A stretch of DNA of 64,000 bases. It comes from Saprospiraceae bacterium. Its GTDB lineage: Bacteria; Bacteroidota; Bacteroidia; Chitinophagales; Saprospiraceae. Below, piece after piece: positions 43,962 to 55,700 of the stretch. Each line of letters begins with the position of its first letter. Within the stretch, counting starts at the first letter, position 1. The stretch covers positions 2,542,001 to 2,606,000 of the forward strand of contig JADKAA010000029.1 of assembly GCA_016715465.1 (NCBI GenBank), read 5' to 3'. The notes below the pieces were generated by a model. It saw only the letters and a list, made by a program, of their open reading frames with translations. It was not told the DNA's origin and did no database searches. The position numbers and the translations under genes were made by a program.

Positions 43962-45326
43962 ATGCTCGACTGGGTAAATTGCATTTCTGAGGCGAGGCCG
44001 GGAAAGCCGGCTTCGGGAGACCTGCACAGGACGCATTTTCAACGGGATTACGACAGGCTTATTTTTTCTTCGGCCTTTCGCCGATTGCAAAACAAAACCC
44101 AGGTATTTCCATTGCCAGGCAACACCTTTGTCCACAACCGGCTCACCCACTCGCTGGAAGTGGCCAGTGTGGGCCGGTCGCTGGGTGCCATCACGGGCGA
44201 AATGCTGGCACCCCTGGTTGCCGGCAGCCGGGCAGAAAACTTTTACAAGTACGACCTTTCCGCCGTGGTGGCCGCAGCCTGCCTCGCCCATGACGTGGGC
44301 AACCCGCCGTTTGGACATTCCGGTGAAAAGGCGATCTCCGCCTACTTCATCGAAAACGAAGACAAGATCGTTGGCGACCGCAAGCTGAGGGACTGGTTTC
44401 AGGAAAAGGAATGGGCCGACCTGGTCAACTTTGAGGGCAATGCCAATGCCTTTCACCTGCTTACCTACGGCTACCAGGGCAAGGCCGATACCGGCATGCA
44501 GCTCACCTTCACGACCCTGGCCTCCATCCTCAAATACCCGTGCGAAGCCTCATCGGTGGATAAAAGCAGCCGGCACACCAAAAAATATGGCTTCTTTCAC
44601 GCAGACCGCGACCGCTTCCTGGAAGTGGCAGCACAGACCCACATGCTGCCCGATGAAAGCCGCGAGGGCATTGTGTTTAAACGCCACCCCTTTGTTTACC
44701 TGGTCGAAGCGGCCGACGACATCTGCTATCGCATCATAGATATGGAAGATGCGCACCGCATTGGCATCCTCACCACCGCAGAAGTGGCCGATGCTTTCCT
44801 GAACACCATCCGGGAGCTGACAGGGGATGTAAAAAAAATACAACAAACCCTGAAATCGATCACCGATAAAAACGAAAAGATCGCCTACCTGCGCGCCAAG
44901 TGCATCAGCGCCTTGATCCAGGCCGCGGCTGAAAGTTTTTCTCAAAATAAAGAGGCCATACTGTCCGGAAGCTGGGACAATACGCTGCTCGAAGATGCCG
45001 TGATCTCCAGCCCCTCCCTGGCGGCCATCGACCGGTTATCCATCGACCGGATTTACGATCACCACTCGGTCATCGAAGTAGAGATCGCCGGATACAGGGT
45101 CATGTCTGAGATCCTGGCCACCTTTGTGGAGGCCGAACTCGCCCCCAAAAAATCTGCCCTCCAAAAAAAGACCTTGTTGCTTATACCCGAACAGTTCAGG
45201 GTACCGGCAGGAAGCACCTACGAAAGGGTGCTCAACATCGTAGACTTTATCGCCGGAATGACGGATGGTTATGCCACGGAGATGTACCGGAATTTTATGG
45301 GTATTGAGATCAAAAGACATGGGTGA
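43962..45326 (+). CDS. dgt: Deoxyguanosinetriphosphate triphosphohydrolase (dGTPase-like)
   Basis: HD-domain enzymes of this type remove triphosphate from dGTP or other dNTPs and help balance nucleotide pools. The 454-residue protein carries the family start ISEARPGKPA...RTHFQRDYDRLIFSSAFRRLQNKTQV and HD metal-site residues: His63 in NRLTHSLEVA, His110-Asp111 in CLAHDVGNPPFGHSGE. A second histidine/aspartate set occurs further on (VEAADDICYRIIDMEDAH). The gene is markedly richer in G+C than the region after it. It is the last of the plus-strand run FKBP-pdxA-dgt before the accessory region. Confidence 0.9.
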   Translation: MLDWVNCISEARPGKPASGDLHRTHFQRDYDRLIFSSAFRRLQNKTQVFPLPGNTFVHNRLTHSLEVASVGRSLGAITGEMLAPLVAGSRAENFYKYDLSAVVAAACLAHDVGNPPFGHSGEKAISAYFIENEDKIVGDRKLRDWFQEKEWADLVNFEGNANAFHLLTYGYQGKADTGMQLTFTTLASILKYPCEASSVDKSSRHTKKYGFFHADRDRFLEVAAQTHMLPDESREGIVFKRHPFVYLVEAADDICYRIIDMEDAHRIGILTTAEVADAFLNTIRELTGDVKKIQQTLKSITDKNEKIAYLRAKCISALIQAAAESFSQNKEAILSGSWDNTLLEDAVISSPSLAAIDRLSIDRIYDHHSVIEVEIAGYRVMSEILATFVEAELAPKKSALQKKTLLLIPEQFRVPAGSTYERVLNIVDFIAGMTDGYATEMYRNFMGIEIKRHG

Positions 45327-45916
45327 TGGTTATAATGTTCAAATGCTGAAGATGTTCAGGCCTGTCTGACTGGCGACAGCCAGACAGATATTCAAAATTA
45401 AATGCAGGCTGACAGCGTCTAGCCTTTGTTGTACTGGAGCGACAGCGAAAGCTGCCAAGCTCCGAGCCGAAGGTGAGGAGTCCCGCTTGTAACGAAGGTG
45501 AATATCAGGATTCAGTTCTGGTTGACGACAGTCAGCCAGACAGATGACCTGGTGTTAAAGAGGTTAGCTGTCTAGTCCTGAAAGAGGGTGCCAATATTTA
45601 ATTAATGATTCTGCTTCAGGGTTAGTTATTGAAAATTTGTGATTTCACGTTCATTAAAAAAAAATAAGTATTTAATATCATTTGCTCAACATCTGTATGA
45701 ATATCTTTGGAGTACCATGACTTTTATTTTGGTATAATCTCTTTCATTCTAAATGGATAATCGAAATAATATATAGAAATTCAAGAGCCAAAAGTTATCT
45801 TCATTAATACTATTTTTATTTAACATCCATTTCATTTGTGCATGGCCATTAAATGAAAAAAACACACAGGTATGATTAAAATAAACTGTATTATCTCGAA
45901 TGCTTAATCTTTAACT
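45327..45916. other. 590-bp gap with structured element and AT-rich remainder
   Basis: No gene is supported here. 45362-45540 holds several hairpins (see the repeat entry). From 45600 on the sequence is AT-rich; a minus-strand open stretch without a start codon (about 45749-45912) is protein-like but not called. The 3' end of the adhesin gene borders the gap; I see no clear rho-independent terminator for it. Confidence 0.5.
45362..45540. repeat. Structured, palindrome-rich intergenic element
   Basis: Three hairpins lie in 180 bases. At 45362-45387 CTGTCTG...CAGACAG pairs around CTG-GCGA-CAG. At 45436-45463 GGAGC...GCTCC encloses CAGC-GAAA-GCTG, a stem with a GNRA-type tetraloop. At 45517-45540 TCTGGTTGAC-GACA-GTCAGCCAGA pairs over ten bases with one G-T pair. 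The first hairpin resembles sequence in the tandem array at 58525-59757 (CCTATCAGACTGGCG-CAGC...), which suggests a dispersed repeat family. Function is unknown; an RNA or a small mobile palindromic element is possible. Confidence 0.55.
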
Positions 45917-48900
45917 TTATTTGGATTTTGTGGCTACAACAACTTGTTTATTTTCTGAACCACTAATCTGGATATAGTAGATTCCCGGAGGCCAGTGTTC
46001 ACCATCAGTCAATACATATCGGTTACTTCCTTTAGCAATTGGTAATTCGTCTGAAAAAACAGACTTACCCAATATATCCACCACATTTAGTGACATAAGT
46101 TCTTCTTTAGGAGAAGTTATATCAATTGTAAAAGTGCTAATGGTTGGATTCGGGTAGATTTCGGTCAAAAATACTTTTGAACTCCTATTTTCAAGGGTAA
46201 CATCCATTAATACTGGCCCCCAATACCAATTATTGGAAATTGGCTCACAATAGGAAGGGCATTGGCTGCAGCTTAACGTAAATGTCCAATTTGCAAGATA
46301 CCCAAGCCCCCAAGGATAAACAGAGTCAATGTTTATGGGAAAAGTGTTAATTCCCGGAAACCCAGTGAAATAAAACAAAGTAGAGAAACGTGTTGTATCC
46401 CCGGGATAATAACTAAAATCAAGGGTAACAACTAATTCAGTAGTGTCTGACAACAGAAATTCAAGGTACATAAAAGTATCAGGGACAGTATATAGCAACT
46501 CGAATTGTATCGGACAGCTCATAGTATCACAATATATGTTGAGGGTGTCGGAAAATAAGCTGGGGCAATTTTCGAAATGTTTTACCACGCGTAGAATACT
46601 ACCACCATAGGAGCTTACATCATATGGAAATACAATATTTGAATCTACAGTTAGGAAGTCACCACCAGTTAAAATTTGAATATCATTTATGCCTGATGTA
46701 TCCCACAAAAGTGTACACAAAGACGTATCAAGTTCGACTTGAATAACAGAATTGAATGTCGGGCAAGGATTGGGCGAAATCTCAGTAATATAAGAACAGC
46801 TGTCAAACGGAGGAATACCAGAAATGGGATACTCATAGTATTCTGTAAGAAGAGCTATTATTTTATTATCCTTTATTCCAGTGGACTTAACAACAGTATT
46901 AAGTCCAAAATTACTTATTTTACGTCCAATTAACTCTAGGTTTTCATTGAGCACTAAAACGACAGGACTTTTATAATCTTCAATATACTCTAATCCATTA
47001 ATTGTAAATCCTTTTTCAATAGTTCCTACCACATATAAGCTATCACTCTTGAAGAAGACGTTGTTAATATTTAGTTGTGAGTTGAAGTTTGTTGTAATGA
47101 CCTGATTGTGCTGACTAAAAGACAAGGCGTGGTTATCATTATTTACAACTAAATGCGAAACTTCATTATTGATAAAGATCTGGGTAGAGGGTAGGTCATT
47201 AACATCACTGTTGCTGTCAAATATTTCATCAGAAGTAATTTGTCCGGCTAAACTCAGAATTCTCTTTTTAATTTTTTCATTTAGTTTATCATAATAAAAT
47301 ACATTGAGGTGACCAGTAAAAGAATCTGCTGAAAAATTAATAAAATCACTTTGTTCAAACGTAGAGTTAAATAACAAACCACCCCAATCACTAAAGACGT
47401 TTAAATTAAAATTAGGTTCATTATTTTCAACAACAAGGGTAATATCATTTGATGTGCTAAAAACTGCTTCTGGATGATAGGTTACATTAAAGCCTGGAGT
47501 GATTCCTACACTATCGAATGATTGTGACAAATATACGCCATGGACACGACTGTTTTCGACATCATGGATGTATTTGATGAATTCAGTTTCTCCTGAAGAT
47601 ATCGAAATAATATTTTTTTCGCAATCATCAGGATTGTGTAATACTGCAAAAAAAATCACGCCACTTTCGTTAGTAATTTTACAATTATAGTCTTTAAAAG
47701 TAATCGAAACACGATATGATCCTGTAGCAAGATTTAATTTTGTTAAATCTATATCACAAACGCCATTTACAACATAAACACTTCCTGAAAACGATATGCT
47801 GTTGTTATCTTTATTCTCCAGATAGATTGTTGCCTCATGTGTAATATTATTGGCAAACGTTAAACTGGTTATATCAGATGTGGCTGAAGGATTAATAAGG
47901 AAACTTTCCGGGCAGATATAAAAAGGTTTTATTATTTCAGGACAATCTGAATATTTAAACAGCGAAACCGTGTACTCCCCTGGCTCTAGCCAGGAAACAT
48001 CTATAGAATAACTATTTATTCCTGGATTGATGTCAATTCCTTCACTATGAACAACATAATTATTTTTAAGTATTGATAAATTTGCAGTTATAGCTATATA
48101 AGACGGAACAGATATTTCAAGTAGTCCCTCAATAACCCTCAATGAAAAATTATCTGGACAGTTTGTTTTACATACTTCAACTTTATATGTAGCTCCCTGG
48201 CCATCATAAAAAAGACAAGGTTGAACTTCGTCACACTCTTCCGTTGAAAAAGTGGGTAATGTAATTGAACTTGGAAATAATTCTGAAGCGGGAATAACTT
48301 CATCATAATGACAAGGGTATTTAAGTTTAATTGAGCCACCCCCACAAGGGTTTAAAAAATCTGATGGGATAAACTCCAATTTGTGTTTCGCAAAATTAGG
48401 TTGCAGTTCAAGTGGTAACCCAGGGTCAACTACCGCACCGCATCCGGTATCCGAAAAACTCCAAGTACCTACAATTGCATTAATGGCAGTACCGGGTATT
48501 TCTTCAAAGATATAAGTATCATATATATTCTGATTACTTGACTTTGAATCATAACAATAATAATTTTCGTTGGAGCCAAAGTAATAATATTCAATCTTTT
48601 TACACCCAGTTTCAGAGGTAAAAACTACTTGATAAGTACCAATATCAGTCGCTTTGAATTCTTTAGGGCCAATAATTGTTTCATTTTTTATGTATGAATA
48701 GCTGTTGTTTTCACCATCAATGAAAGTAACCGTATAATCATCCTCAGGAAGTGAGGAAGGATCAATGATTAATTTACTGCACTCTCCTCCAAACCAATCG
48801 TCAAATATATCACAAGGTTCATAGCAAGGGCTTTCCTGAATTATTTTTGGATAAATACATTTACAAGGTAGATTAAAAAGTATCTCTTTTTCCATGCCAC

Positions 48901-51900
48901 AATTATCAGACGCAACAAGCCGATATTCTCCTTTCTTATTATAAGGAAAAGTGAAGTTTGTTGAATATGAATTTATTATAGAATTCATAATTGTATTGGA
49001 AGAGTCATAGAATGTGATGTCAAAAGGAGGATGATCTGAAACAATGTTTATTTCAACGGATTTGCAAGGTTTAATTTTTTCATATGGCAAATTAATATAG
49101 AGTGCTCCATAATTTGAAGTTTGTATCATAACTTCTTTTGGGCACCCAAAAGGAGTGTTGTAAAGCAGTAAAGCAAATGAATTTGATTTTACCGGAATTT
49201 TTATCGATTCCCCTACAGCAACACGACCGACGTATTCCGAGCCTATAGCAACATAAACGACATTTGTTGAATTTATAATTTTTAATTCCAAATTTCCCCC
49301 AACACAAATCTCATTTTGGTAAGTATATTCAATATTTGATAGTTCACAACCAGTATTATACGGTACGATGAACGTTTTTGTGGTAGATTCACAACCATTT
49401 TCAATATACAGCTTATATATTCCTGTTTTGATATTAGATAAATTTTTTGCTGAGGAGATAAATATTTCTTTTTCATTAACAATGCAATACCATTTAAAGG
49501 CCAGCGTATTGCTTTGTGGCATTAAAATTTGAATACCTCCGTCAAATGAATTTTTAGTTTCAGCAGATGTTATGGTGTGAGAAAACTCTAATGGAGCAAC
49601 TCCACAAGAATAAAATGGAATTGTTCCAAAGTTACCATCATCTGAAACACAGTCACCGCATGCACACAATTCAAAAGATTTTACCACGGCACAGTTTGCA
49701 TAATAAGCAGTTGCAGTAAATATGCCCTCTGTCAAATTGTAAATAGAGTGACCAGGTTTTGTAAATCCAGCCCATTCTACGCGACAATTTGGACTTGTAT
49801 ATACCTCAAGATATCCATCGTATGAGCAAGGATCGGAGGGAGATTGTTTTTCTTTTAATTCAATGACAGGGGTATTTGTAGTAATTTTAAATTCAAATTG
49901 TTCCAAACAGTTATTGTGAGAAGATACTAAGGTATAAAATCCGGGAACAAGATGGTTTCTACCTAAAGAAAAATTTAAATCAGGCCACAATTCCAATTCT
50001 GGATAATGCTGATTAGAAACAGTAAAATTAGGCATTGAATTTACCAACAAATAACCATCAATGGTTTCGCCGTCGCACTCAGTGGCATCTACAATAGAAA
50101 TCTCGGGCATTAAGGGTTTTAATCTTATAGTATGTTCCTGATGGCAACCATTTTCATCGGTAATACTAAGTGAATATTCGCCGGGATCAATGCCAAAAAG
50201 ATCTTTACTATTTGATCCAGTATTCCAGGTATATGTTAAGTTTTGTAATTGAATATTTGAAAGTAAATCTAATGTAATGTTATACTTTGTACCGGAACAA
50301 GTATAATCCAGATTGTCAATAAAATTTAAGCGTTGGTCTTTACCAACAGGAATTGAATAGACTTTTGAACAAGTAGCAGTAGAGACGGTTATGGAATAGA
50401 CACCTTCTTCAAGGCTTGTTTGAGTTATTGAATGGCTGCCGTTACTCCACGAATATGTACAATTTAAATATTGTGGGTTCTCCACCACTATGGTTCCATT
50501 ATTGTTTGAGCAATCTGCATTTATGACATTGAATTTGAGTGCTCTTACATGGCCTGTAACGTTATACATACAAGACCCATATGTAATATTCAGATTGTAA
50601 ATGCCGCTTGTTAAATTTTCTATATAGTGATTTGTACTGCCTGTATTCCACAAAAAGTTGATTTGTGGGTCTTGTTGCCAAGATTCCGGCAGTGTGAAGG
50701 ATAGTTTTCCATCATTGCCACAAATTTCAGCTTGTTCGTCTAATCGGGTAGGATCGGTGAAAAACAACTCTAAATTATCTTCTTTAACTTCAACATCAAC
50801 CCAGTAGTAGCAACCTGATGCAAAAATTATTTTAACCCAATAAATACCTGGACTTAGGTTTTTTTGATTGGATGAAAACCCCGATTCAGTTTTATTGATA
50901 GGATAGGCCCATTCAAAAACAAGTTCATTTTGGCTGGAAATGAGAATTTCCCCGTTATTCAATGAACAATGAGAAGATTTTGTTGAAATGACTTCATTTC
51001 TGGTTATAACAGAATTGAGTGTAGGAACGACGTAACTAAAAACACCAAAACAAGACAAAGCATCTGTAATGGTAACCGTATAACTTCCGCCGGATAGACC
51101 GCTAAGATGTGAGTACGTCGAACCATTGGACCATTGAAAACTATATGGTGGAGTTCCTCCCTCAATTTTGCTTACATCCAGAATAATTTTACCTCTATTG
51201 CCATTGCAGTCACTTGGGTCAATATTAACCGAATTTTGATCCATGGTAACAACACTATTTGGCAGGATGTTAATTTCATTTTCAATACGACAATCCAAAA
51301 CAGGGGAGGATATTTGATATTTATATGTTCCTACTTGTGCATTATTTATTTGTAAAAGGCCGCGAAGGTCAGCTCTGTGTACTTCATTTAGGAACCAGGA
51401 AATATTCTGTGTTAATGGATTAATATTAAGTTCTATGGAGTTGCTCTCACATGAATTTATTACAGTTTCCTCAATTTCAAGTCTATTAAATGTTACAGCA
51501 TAATTAAATACAGACGTGCAGTTATTATTGTCAGTAATAGATAATGTGTAGGTGCCGGATGCATTAACTGAATTGTTTAATGATGTGGAACCATTATTCC
51601 ATAAATAGTTGAATTCTTGATCTCTACCATAAAACGGATGATCAAAAACTATGTTTCCAAGTTCGGGACAACTGGCTGTAATTGTTGGGCTTGGTAATAC
51701 AATTTCATCTGCTTCTTCAACTACAATACTCAGTTCAATATATCCACATCCTTCTGAGCTTTGTGCAGCGCGTTTTGTAATTTGTACTGTATAATATCCT
51801 GGTTCTATGTCACTGAGGTCTTCGGCATTTCCCCCATAAATAAGGTTTTCTTTGGGCCAACCCTCCATTTGTTGACGTTCACCGGAAGCATGAATTTTAT

Positions 51901-52099
51901 TCCAGTTTATATCATAGCGGTCTGATACCGAAGTATTGTTTAGTATGACATCTATGTACCCATTATTTTGCTGATAACATGCAACTTTGGCAAACAGGGT
52001 GACATCATTTCTACCAATGCTGTTTTGGGAAAGTACAAGGTTTAAATTTACCAGAATACCAAAGGAGAGTGTTAACAAGGAGACGGAAAAATTCTTCAT
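45917..52099 (-). CDS. Giant secreted protein with SprB-like repeats and T9SS sorting domain
   Basis: This 2060-residue protein begins with a signal peptide (MKNFSVSLLTLSFGILVNLNLVLSQ). Much of the N-terminal 800 residues is tandem modules with the pattern (F/Y)xWxNGSTS...L..GxYxxxxTDxxxC, matching SprB/SprB-like repeats of surface gliding or adhesion proteins. A cysteine-rich middle and Ig-like modules follow, and the last 85 residues are a type A sorting domain (TEIYPNPTISTFTIDI, HWPPGIYYIQI, ending VVVATKSK). It is probably a surface adhesin or mobile filament component. It is strongly AT-biased compared with dgt, suggesting horizontal transfer or relaxed codon use. It is transcribed toward dgt, alone; no sprB-associated genes (remFG) are adjacent. 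Confidence 0.85.
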   Translation of the reverse strand: MKNFSVSLLTLSFGILVNLNLVLSQNSIGRNDVTLFAKVACYQQNNGYIDVILNNTSVSDRYDINWNKIHASGERQQMEGWPKENLIYGGNAEDLSDIEPGYYTVQITKRAAQSSEGCGYIELSIVVEEADEIVLPSPTITASCPELGNIVFDHPFYGRDQEFNYLWNNGSTSLNNSVNASGTYTLSITDNNNCTSVFNYAVTFNRLEIEETVINSCESNSIELNINPLTQNISWFLNEVHRADLRGLLQINNAQVGTYKYQISSPVLDCRIENEINILPNSVVTMDQNSVNIDPSDCNGNRGKIILDVSKIEGGTPPYSFQWSNGSTYSHLSGLSGGSYTVTITDALSCFGVFSYVVPTLNSVITRNEVISTKSSHCSLNNGEILISSQNELVFEWAYPINKTESGFSSNQKNLSPGIYWVKIIFASGCYYWVDVEVKEDNLELFFTDPTRLDEQAEICGNDGKLSFTLPESWQQDPQINFLWNTGSTNHYIENLTSGIYNLNITYGSCMYNVTGHVRALKFNVINADCSNNNGTIVVENPQYLNCTYSWSNGSHSITQTSLEEGVYSITVSTATCSKVYSIPVGKDQRLNFIDNLDYTCSGTKYNITLDLLSNIQLQNLTYTWNTGSNSKDLFGIDPGEYSLSITDENGCHQEHTIRLKPLMPEISIVDATECDGETIDGYLLVNSMPNFTVSNQHYPELELWPDLNFSLGRNHLVPGFYTLVSSHNNCLEQFEFKITTNTPVIELKEKQSPSDPCSYDGYLEVYTSPNCRVEWAGFTKPGHSIYNLTEGIFTATAYYANCAVVKSFELCACGDCVSDDGNFGTIPFYSCGVAPLEFSHTITSAETKNSFDGGIQILMPQSNTLAFKWYCIVNEKEIFISSAKNLSNIKTGIYKLYIENGCESTTKTFIVPYNTGCELSNIEYTYQNEICVGGNLELKIINSTNVVYVAIGSEYVGRVAVGESIKIPVKSNSFALLLYNTPFGCPKEVMIQTSNYGALYINLPYEKIKPCKSVEINIVSDHPPFDITFYDSSNTIMNSIINSYSTNFTFPYNKKGEYRLVASDNCGMEKEILFNLPCKCIYPKIIQESPCYEPCDIFDDWFGGECSKLIIDPSSLPEDDYTVTFIDGENNSYSYIKNETIIGPKEFKATDIGTYQVVFTSETGCKKIEYYYFGSNENYYCYDSKSSNQNIYDTYIFEEIPGTAINAIVGTWSFSDTGCGAVVDPGLPLELQPNFAKHKLEFIPSDFLNPCGGGSIKLKYPCHYDEVIPASELFPSSITLPTFSTEECDEVQPCLFYDGQGATYKVEVCKTNCPDNFSLRVIEGLLEISVPSYIAITANLSILKNNYVVHSEGIDINPGINSYSIDVSWLEPGEYTVSLFKYSDCPEIIKPFYICPESFLINPSATSDITSLTFANNITHEATIYLENKDNNSISFSGSVYVVNGVCDIDLTKLNLATGSYRVSITFKDYNCKITNESGVIFFAVLHNPDDCEKNIISISSGETEFIKYIHDVENSRVHGVYLSQSFDSVGITPGFNVTYHPEAVFSTSNDITLVVENNEPNFNLNVFSDWGGLLFNSTFEQSDFINFSADSFTGHLNVFYYDKLNEKIKKRILSLAGQITSDEIFDSNSDVNDLPSTQIFINNEVSHLVVNNDNHALSFSQHNQVITTNFNSQLNINNVFFKSDSLYVVGTIEKGFTINGLEYIEDYKSPVVLVLNENLELIGRKISNFGLNTVVKSTGIKDNKIIALLTEYYEYPISGIPPFDSCSYITEISPNPCPTFNSVIQVELDTSLCTLLWDTSGINDIQILTGGDFLTVDSNIVFPYDVSSYGGSILRVVKHFENCPSLFSDTLNIYCDTMSCPIQFELLYTVPDTFMYLEFLLSDTTELVVTLDFSYYPGDTTRFSTLFYFTGFPGINTFPINIDSVYPWGLGYLANWTFTLSCSQCPSYCEPISNNWYWGPVLMDVTLENRSSKVFLTEIYPNPTISTFTIDITSPKEELMSLNVVDILGKSVFSDELPIAKGSNRYVLTDGEHWPPGIYYIQISGSENKQVVVATKSK

Positions 52100-52437
52100 A
52101 TTGTGTTGTTTTCTTATTTTAAAAGCCTGAATTAAATCCGGCTATTTACACGATTCTTTTGTTGTTGTTCAGCACCATGCAGTGCAATACAGAGGAACCT
52201 ACGATTTATTTTAACTGGAAGTGGATTGCATTCCTCAAGCCATCCCAAGAAAAGGTGCTATTATACATTTCTAACCCTTTTTATAACTCTTGTTTTTGAA
52301 GCATCCTGCAGCACAATGCTTGCAAAAACATTGCCTAGCACTCCTAGCAAAAGCTAAAAAAATAACGTTATATGTTTAAATCTATTTATCATCATCTTTC
52401 GATCTTCGTTATGCCTTTCTCTTAAAGGCCAATTTGA
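52100..52437. other. 338-bp gap between adhesin and immunity genes
   Basis: AT-rich DNA upstream of the adhesin start. A short plus-strand frame (52177-52299) has no ribosome site or recognised similarity, and no complete promoter or terminator was seen. I see nothing else that I can support. Confidence 0.4.
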
Positions 52438-52755
52438 CTAAGCAATTGGCTTAATCTTTACATTTTCCAATGCCTTATCTGTTTCTATCTTGTTTTTCAT
52501 CCAATCCATGTATTTTTCAAAATTAAATATTGACTCATCCAAAATCAAATGTCCATATTCTTTTAGAAATTCTGAGCAATACTTGACATGCCTTAAATAT
52601 GAGCTATTATTTCCTTTAAAGCTTTTCGTCAATTTAGTATCGCCTGTCAAGAAAAATTCTAAGAAAAAATCAATTCTTATCCATTTATCTTCATCTACTT
52701 TTAAGGTTGCTTCAAAACCATCATATCTTTGATCAATGTATTTAATTTCAAACAT
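52438..52755 (-). CDS. Probable immunity protein of the adjacent toxin
   Basis: A 105-residue, charged protein without signal peptide or membrane segment, starting eight bases after the stop of the toxin-like gene on the same strand. Small cytosolic proteins placed directly downstream of polymorphic toxins are usually cognate immunity proteins that bind the toxin domain. It has an N-terminal EIKYIDQRYDGFEATLKVD strand region and a C-terminal helix (FEKYMDWMKNKIETDKALEN). I recognise no named family. The role is inferred from position and size; no toxin homology for the partner can be proven by eye. Confidence 0.6.
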   Translation of the reverse strand: MFEIKYIDQRYDGFEATLKVDEDKWIRIDFFLEFFLTGDTKLTKSFKGNNSSYLRHVKYCSEFLKEYGHLILDESIFNFEKYMDWMKNKIETDKALENVKIKPIA

Positions 52756-52763
52756 AATTATTA

Positions 52764-55700
52764 CTATTTTGTATATGTAAATGTTGATGCATTGTATATA
52801 TATCCATTTACTTGAGTAAGATGGAAATGTTCTCTACCAAAAAAAGTCAATTCACCAGATATACCATCTTTAAATAAATTTGCTGGTAAAGTTGGATCAG
52901 AAACAGCCCTAATCACATCGCCACGACCAATTGCAGCATCTATCCAAGGCTTATTTATTTGATCCCAAATCTGTTGATCTGGCCACCCTTGTATATTAGT
53001 TAAATCATTTAAAACATTAATGCCACCTGCATTTTCACCTGATTTTGTCAAACCTGATTCAATGAGATTCTTAGTACCAGCTCCACCGCCAGTTAGTTGG
53101 TATCTTCCAATAGCTGAAGTAGTCTTTGTTGGATGACTGACAATGTCTCCACCCAAGCCTGAATATTTAACTTTCAACAAATCACTCGAAATCTCTCCAA
53201 CTTCTACACCTGCTTTTTTAATAGTTACTTTTGAGGCAGTTGATGTTAATTCTAATCCGTCATCAATCCACTTTGAAGTAGTTTCGAGCCATTTGATATT
53301 GGTTCTTAATCCTGTATTTATCAGCCCTTCCCACGCCTTAACCCCATTCTGCCCATTTAACACATCATAAAACAAGGGGTCGTTATTAAAAAAGAGATCC
53401 CGTTTTAGTAGCTTTTGATTTGGGATGGTGAGGTCAAGGAGACTGGTGTTTAAAGTGCTATATTCTGCAATAACAGCAGCGTTATAATAATTGTCTATGA
53501 TGTCGTCGGAAACTTCAGAGACGGAGTTTCTAATACTGGCCGAGATAGAGGGATTATCTAATGCCAGGTCATTGGTATGAATGATGTTGTGCAAACGGCT
53601 CACTTCAGTTATGACCAATGGCGATGCCGAAATAAGCGAGGCTATCTGCAGGTATCTTTTTTGGTCGGGATTCAACACCGAGGAGTTCAATAAATTGGCA
53701 GCTATGCCAGTCGAGGAACCGGCGATGTCTGAGGCGATGATGGCTTTTTCCAAAAACTTTGCGGCTGACCAGGCCCTGCGAGCGGCGCCAACCCCAAGAT
53801 ATAAAAAACCAAGGTCAAGAGCTGTCCATCCCGAATTTACAAAGACATCATGAGTATTAAGGTGGGACATAAGTTTTACCTGGAGTGCAGGAATAAAGAG
53901 AACTGAATGGCTATTTATTACTTCACCATCAAATTCGACAGTGCCAAGAACCTCGACCGGCACAATAGTTTTGTAGGATACCGGACCCAGGCTTTCAATG
54001 TTTAGCGTGTTTGGCCCGGTAAAGCTTGCGTTTAGATTATCCCACCGAAGAATGTCCGCTTCTAATACAGGTGGATTTTGGGTTGCATAATTTTGATTGA
54101 CGTTTGGAATGAAATTTTCAACACCTTGGTATGGTTCTGTTATTTGACGCTCATTGATCAACCTGGAAATGGTTAAAACTATGCGTGTTTTATTATCAAG
54201 GTTATAAAAATGTCCAAAATTGTCCCAGAAACTTTGGACTCCTTTGGTTTCTATATAGGATAAAGCATCGTTGATCTGTTCGTTACCTTGAACTGAGGCT
54301 AGCAAGTGTATGGATGCGTTCTCATTATTCTCATCAAAGCTATTCTCTTGAAAATATTTTTCTAATATCAACTGTTTCTTGGTGGCAAAGTCCACAGCAC
54401 TTGTAATGATTTGGGGCTCATATTTTAAGTGATTATAAATTTCATGATTTGAAAGCGTGTGAATTGTTGATGGGGTAACTTTTTCCCAAAACTCAAAAGA
54501 ATTTTGAGTAATGAAGTCCATTAATTTTTCCAACACTATTTTAAAGAAGGCAGCATTGTCTTGTCCATATTTAGCTTTTACATCTAAATTTTCTGAAAGA
54601 TAAACTTCCCAAAATGGACGTTTTTTTAATGGGTGCAGAATACCACTTTGTGGCAGATGCCAATAAATATCATCATAAGTGAAGACTTGATTCTCTCCCA
54701 ATTCCGGAGGGCTAAAGTACGATTCGAATACAGTTGCCACCTGTGCTATCTTGTCAAGATATATGTGTTCCGGTGTTTCACATCTTCCACTAGTGATTAA
54801 GGATGTTATTTGACCAGGACACCATAGGCAAGAGTTGGAAGTGAGAACAGAAACACCAGAACCAACCAAGGGAAAAGAAGGTGAAAATGGTTTAAATTCT
54901 TCTGCAAATTGATCAAATTTGTCATAATATGAGATACTTGACCCATTTTCATAAGTAGGCAATCCTCCCAGGTTTGAGAGTTTATATAATTTGTGTTGAT
55001 CACCACAAGGCAGGCTGAAGATAAATTCAGATGAATTTGAAATAGATGGATTTATTTGGTATGGACCATTATTGGATACGTATGTGTTGCTTGTAAAACT
55101 GTAGGTGTATTGAGAAACAACTCCGTCTTCCAATAAACTAAATTTATAAAGTATGCCAGAAACAATGCTATAGTCAAAAGTATTATTTTCTGTAACTGCT
55201 CCATAAGTTAACTCTATGTCCTGAATTTCTTTACAATTTACACTAAGACAGGGTAAAGAAATAATTGATTTGTTAGGGCTTAAAAAGGAAACAGATCCAT
55301 TACTGACAAGCTCAGGTGGTATACATGTTGTATAGATGTAGGGGGAAGCACTCTGGTTTTCTGTATTTGGATTTTTCGCAAGGGTTAAGATTTTAAAATT
55401 AATTCCACCATCAATTTTGAAATTGAGTGCATTATTTTTAATATTTTGATAAACCTCCTTACAGCCAATGCCACAGGAAAACACGCGAACTACCGTATTG
55501 ATATCTGTTAATTCTGATGCACTAAAATCACGATAAAGTTGACCACTTACGGGATCGATATACCCTTCAAACTTGTTGTTTTGGTACCGATATCCCTGAA
55601 AATAACCTTCACCAATGCTACCTGTAGACTTTATCCAGGTAATCACACCTTCTCCTACACCTTCTGTATTTCCTTCTGCAGCAATATAACCAATGTAGTC

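Noticed and set aside
52177..52299. 40-codon frame in the gap before the adhesin
   Set aside because: No ribosome site, no conserved pattern, and too short to support.
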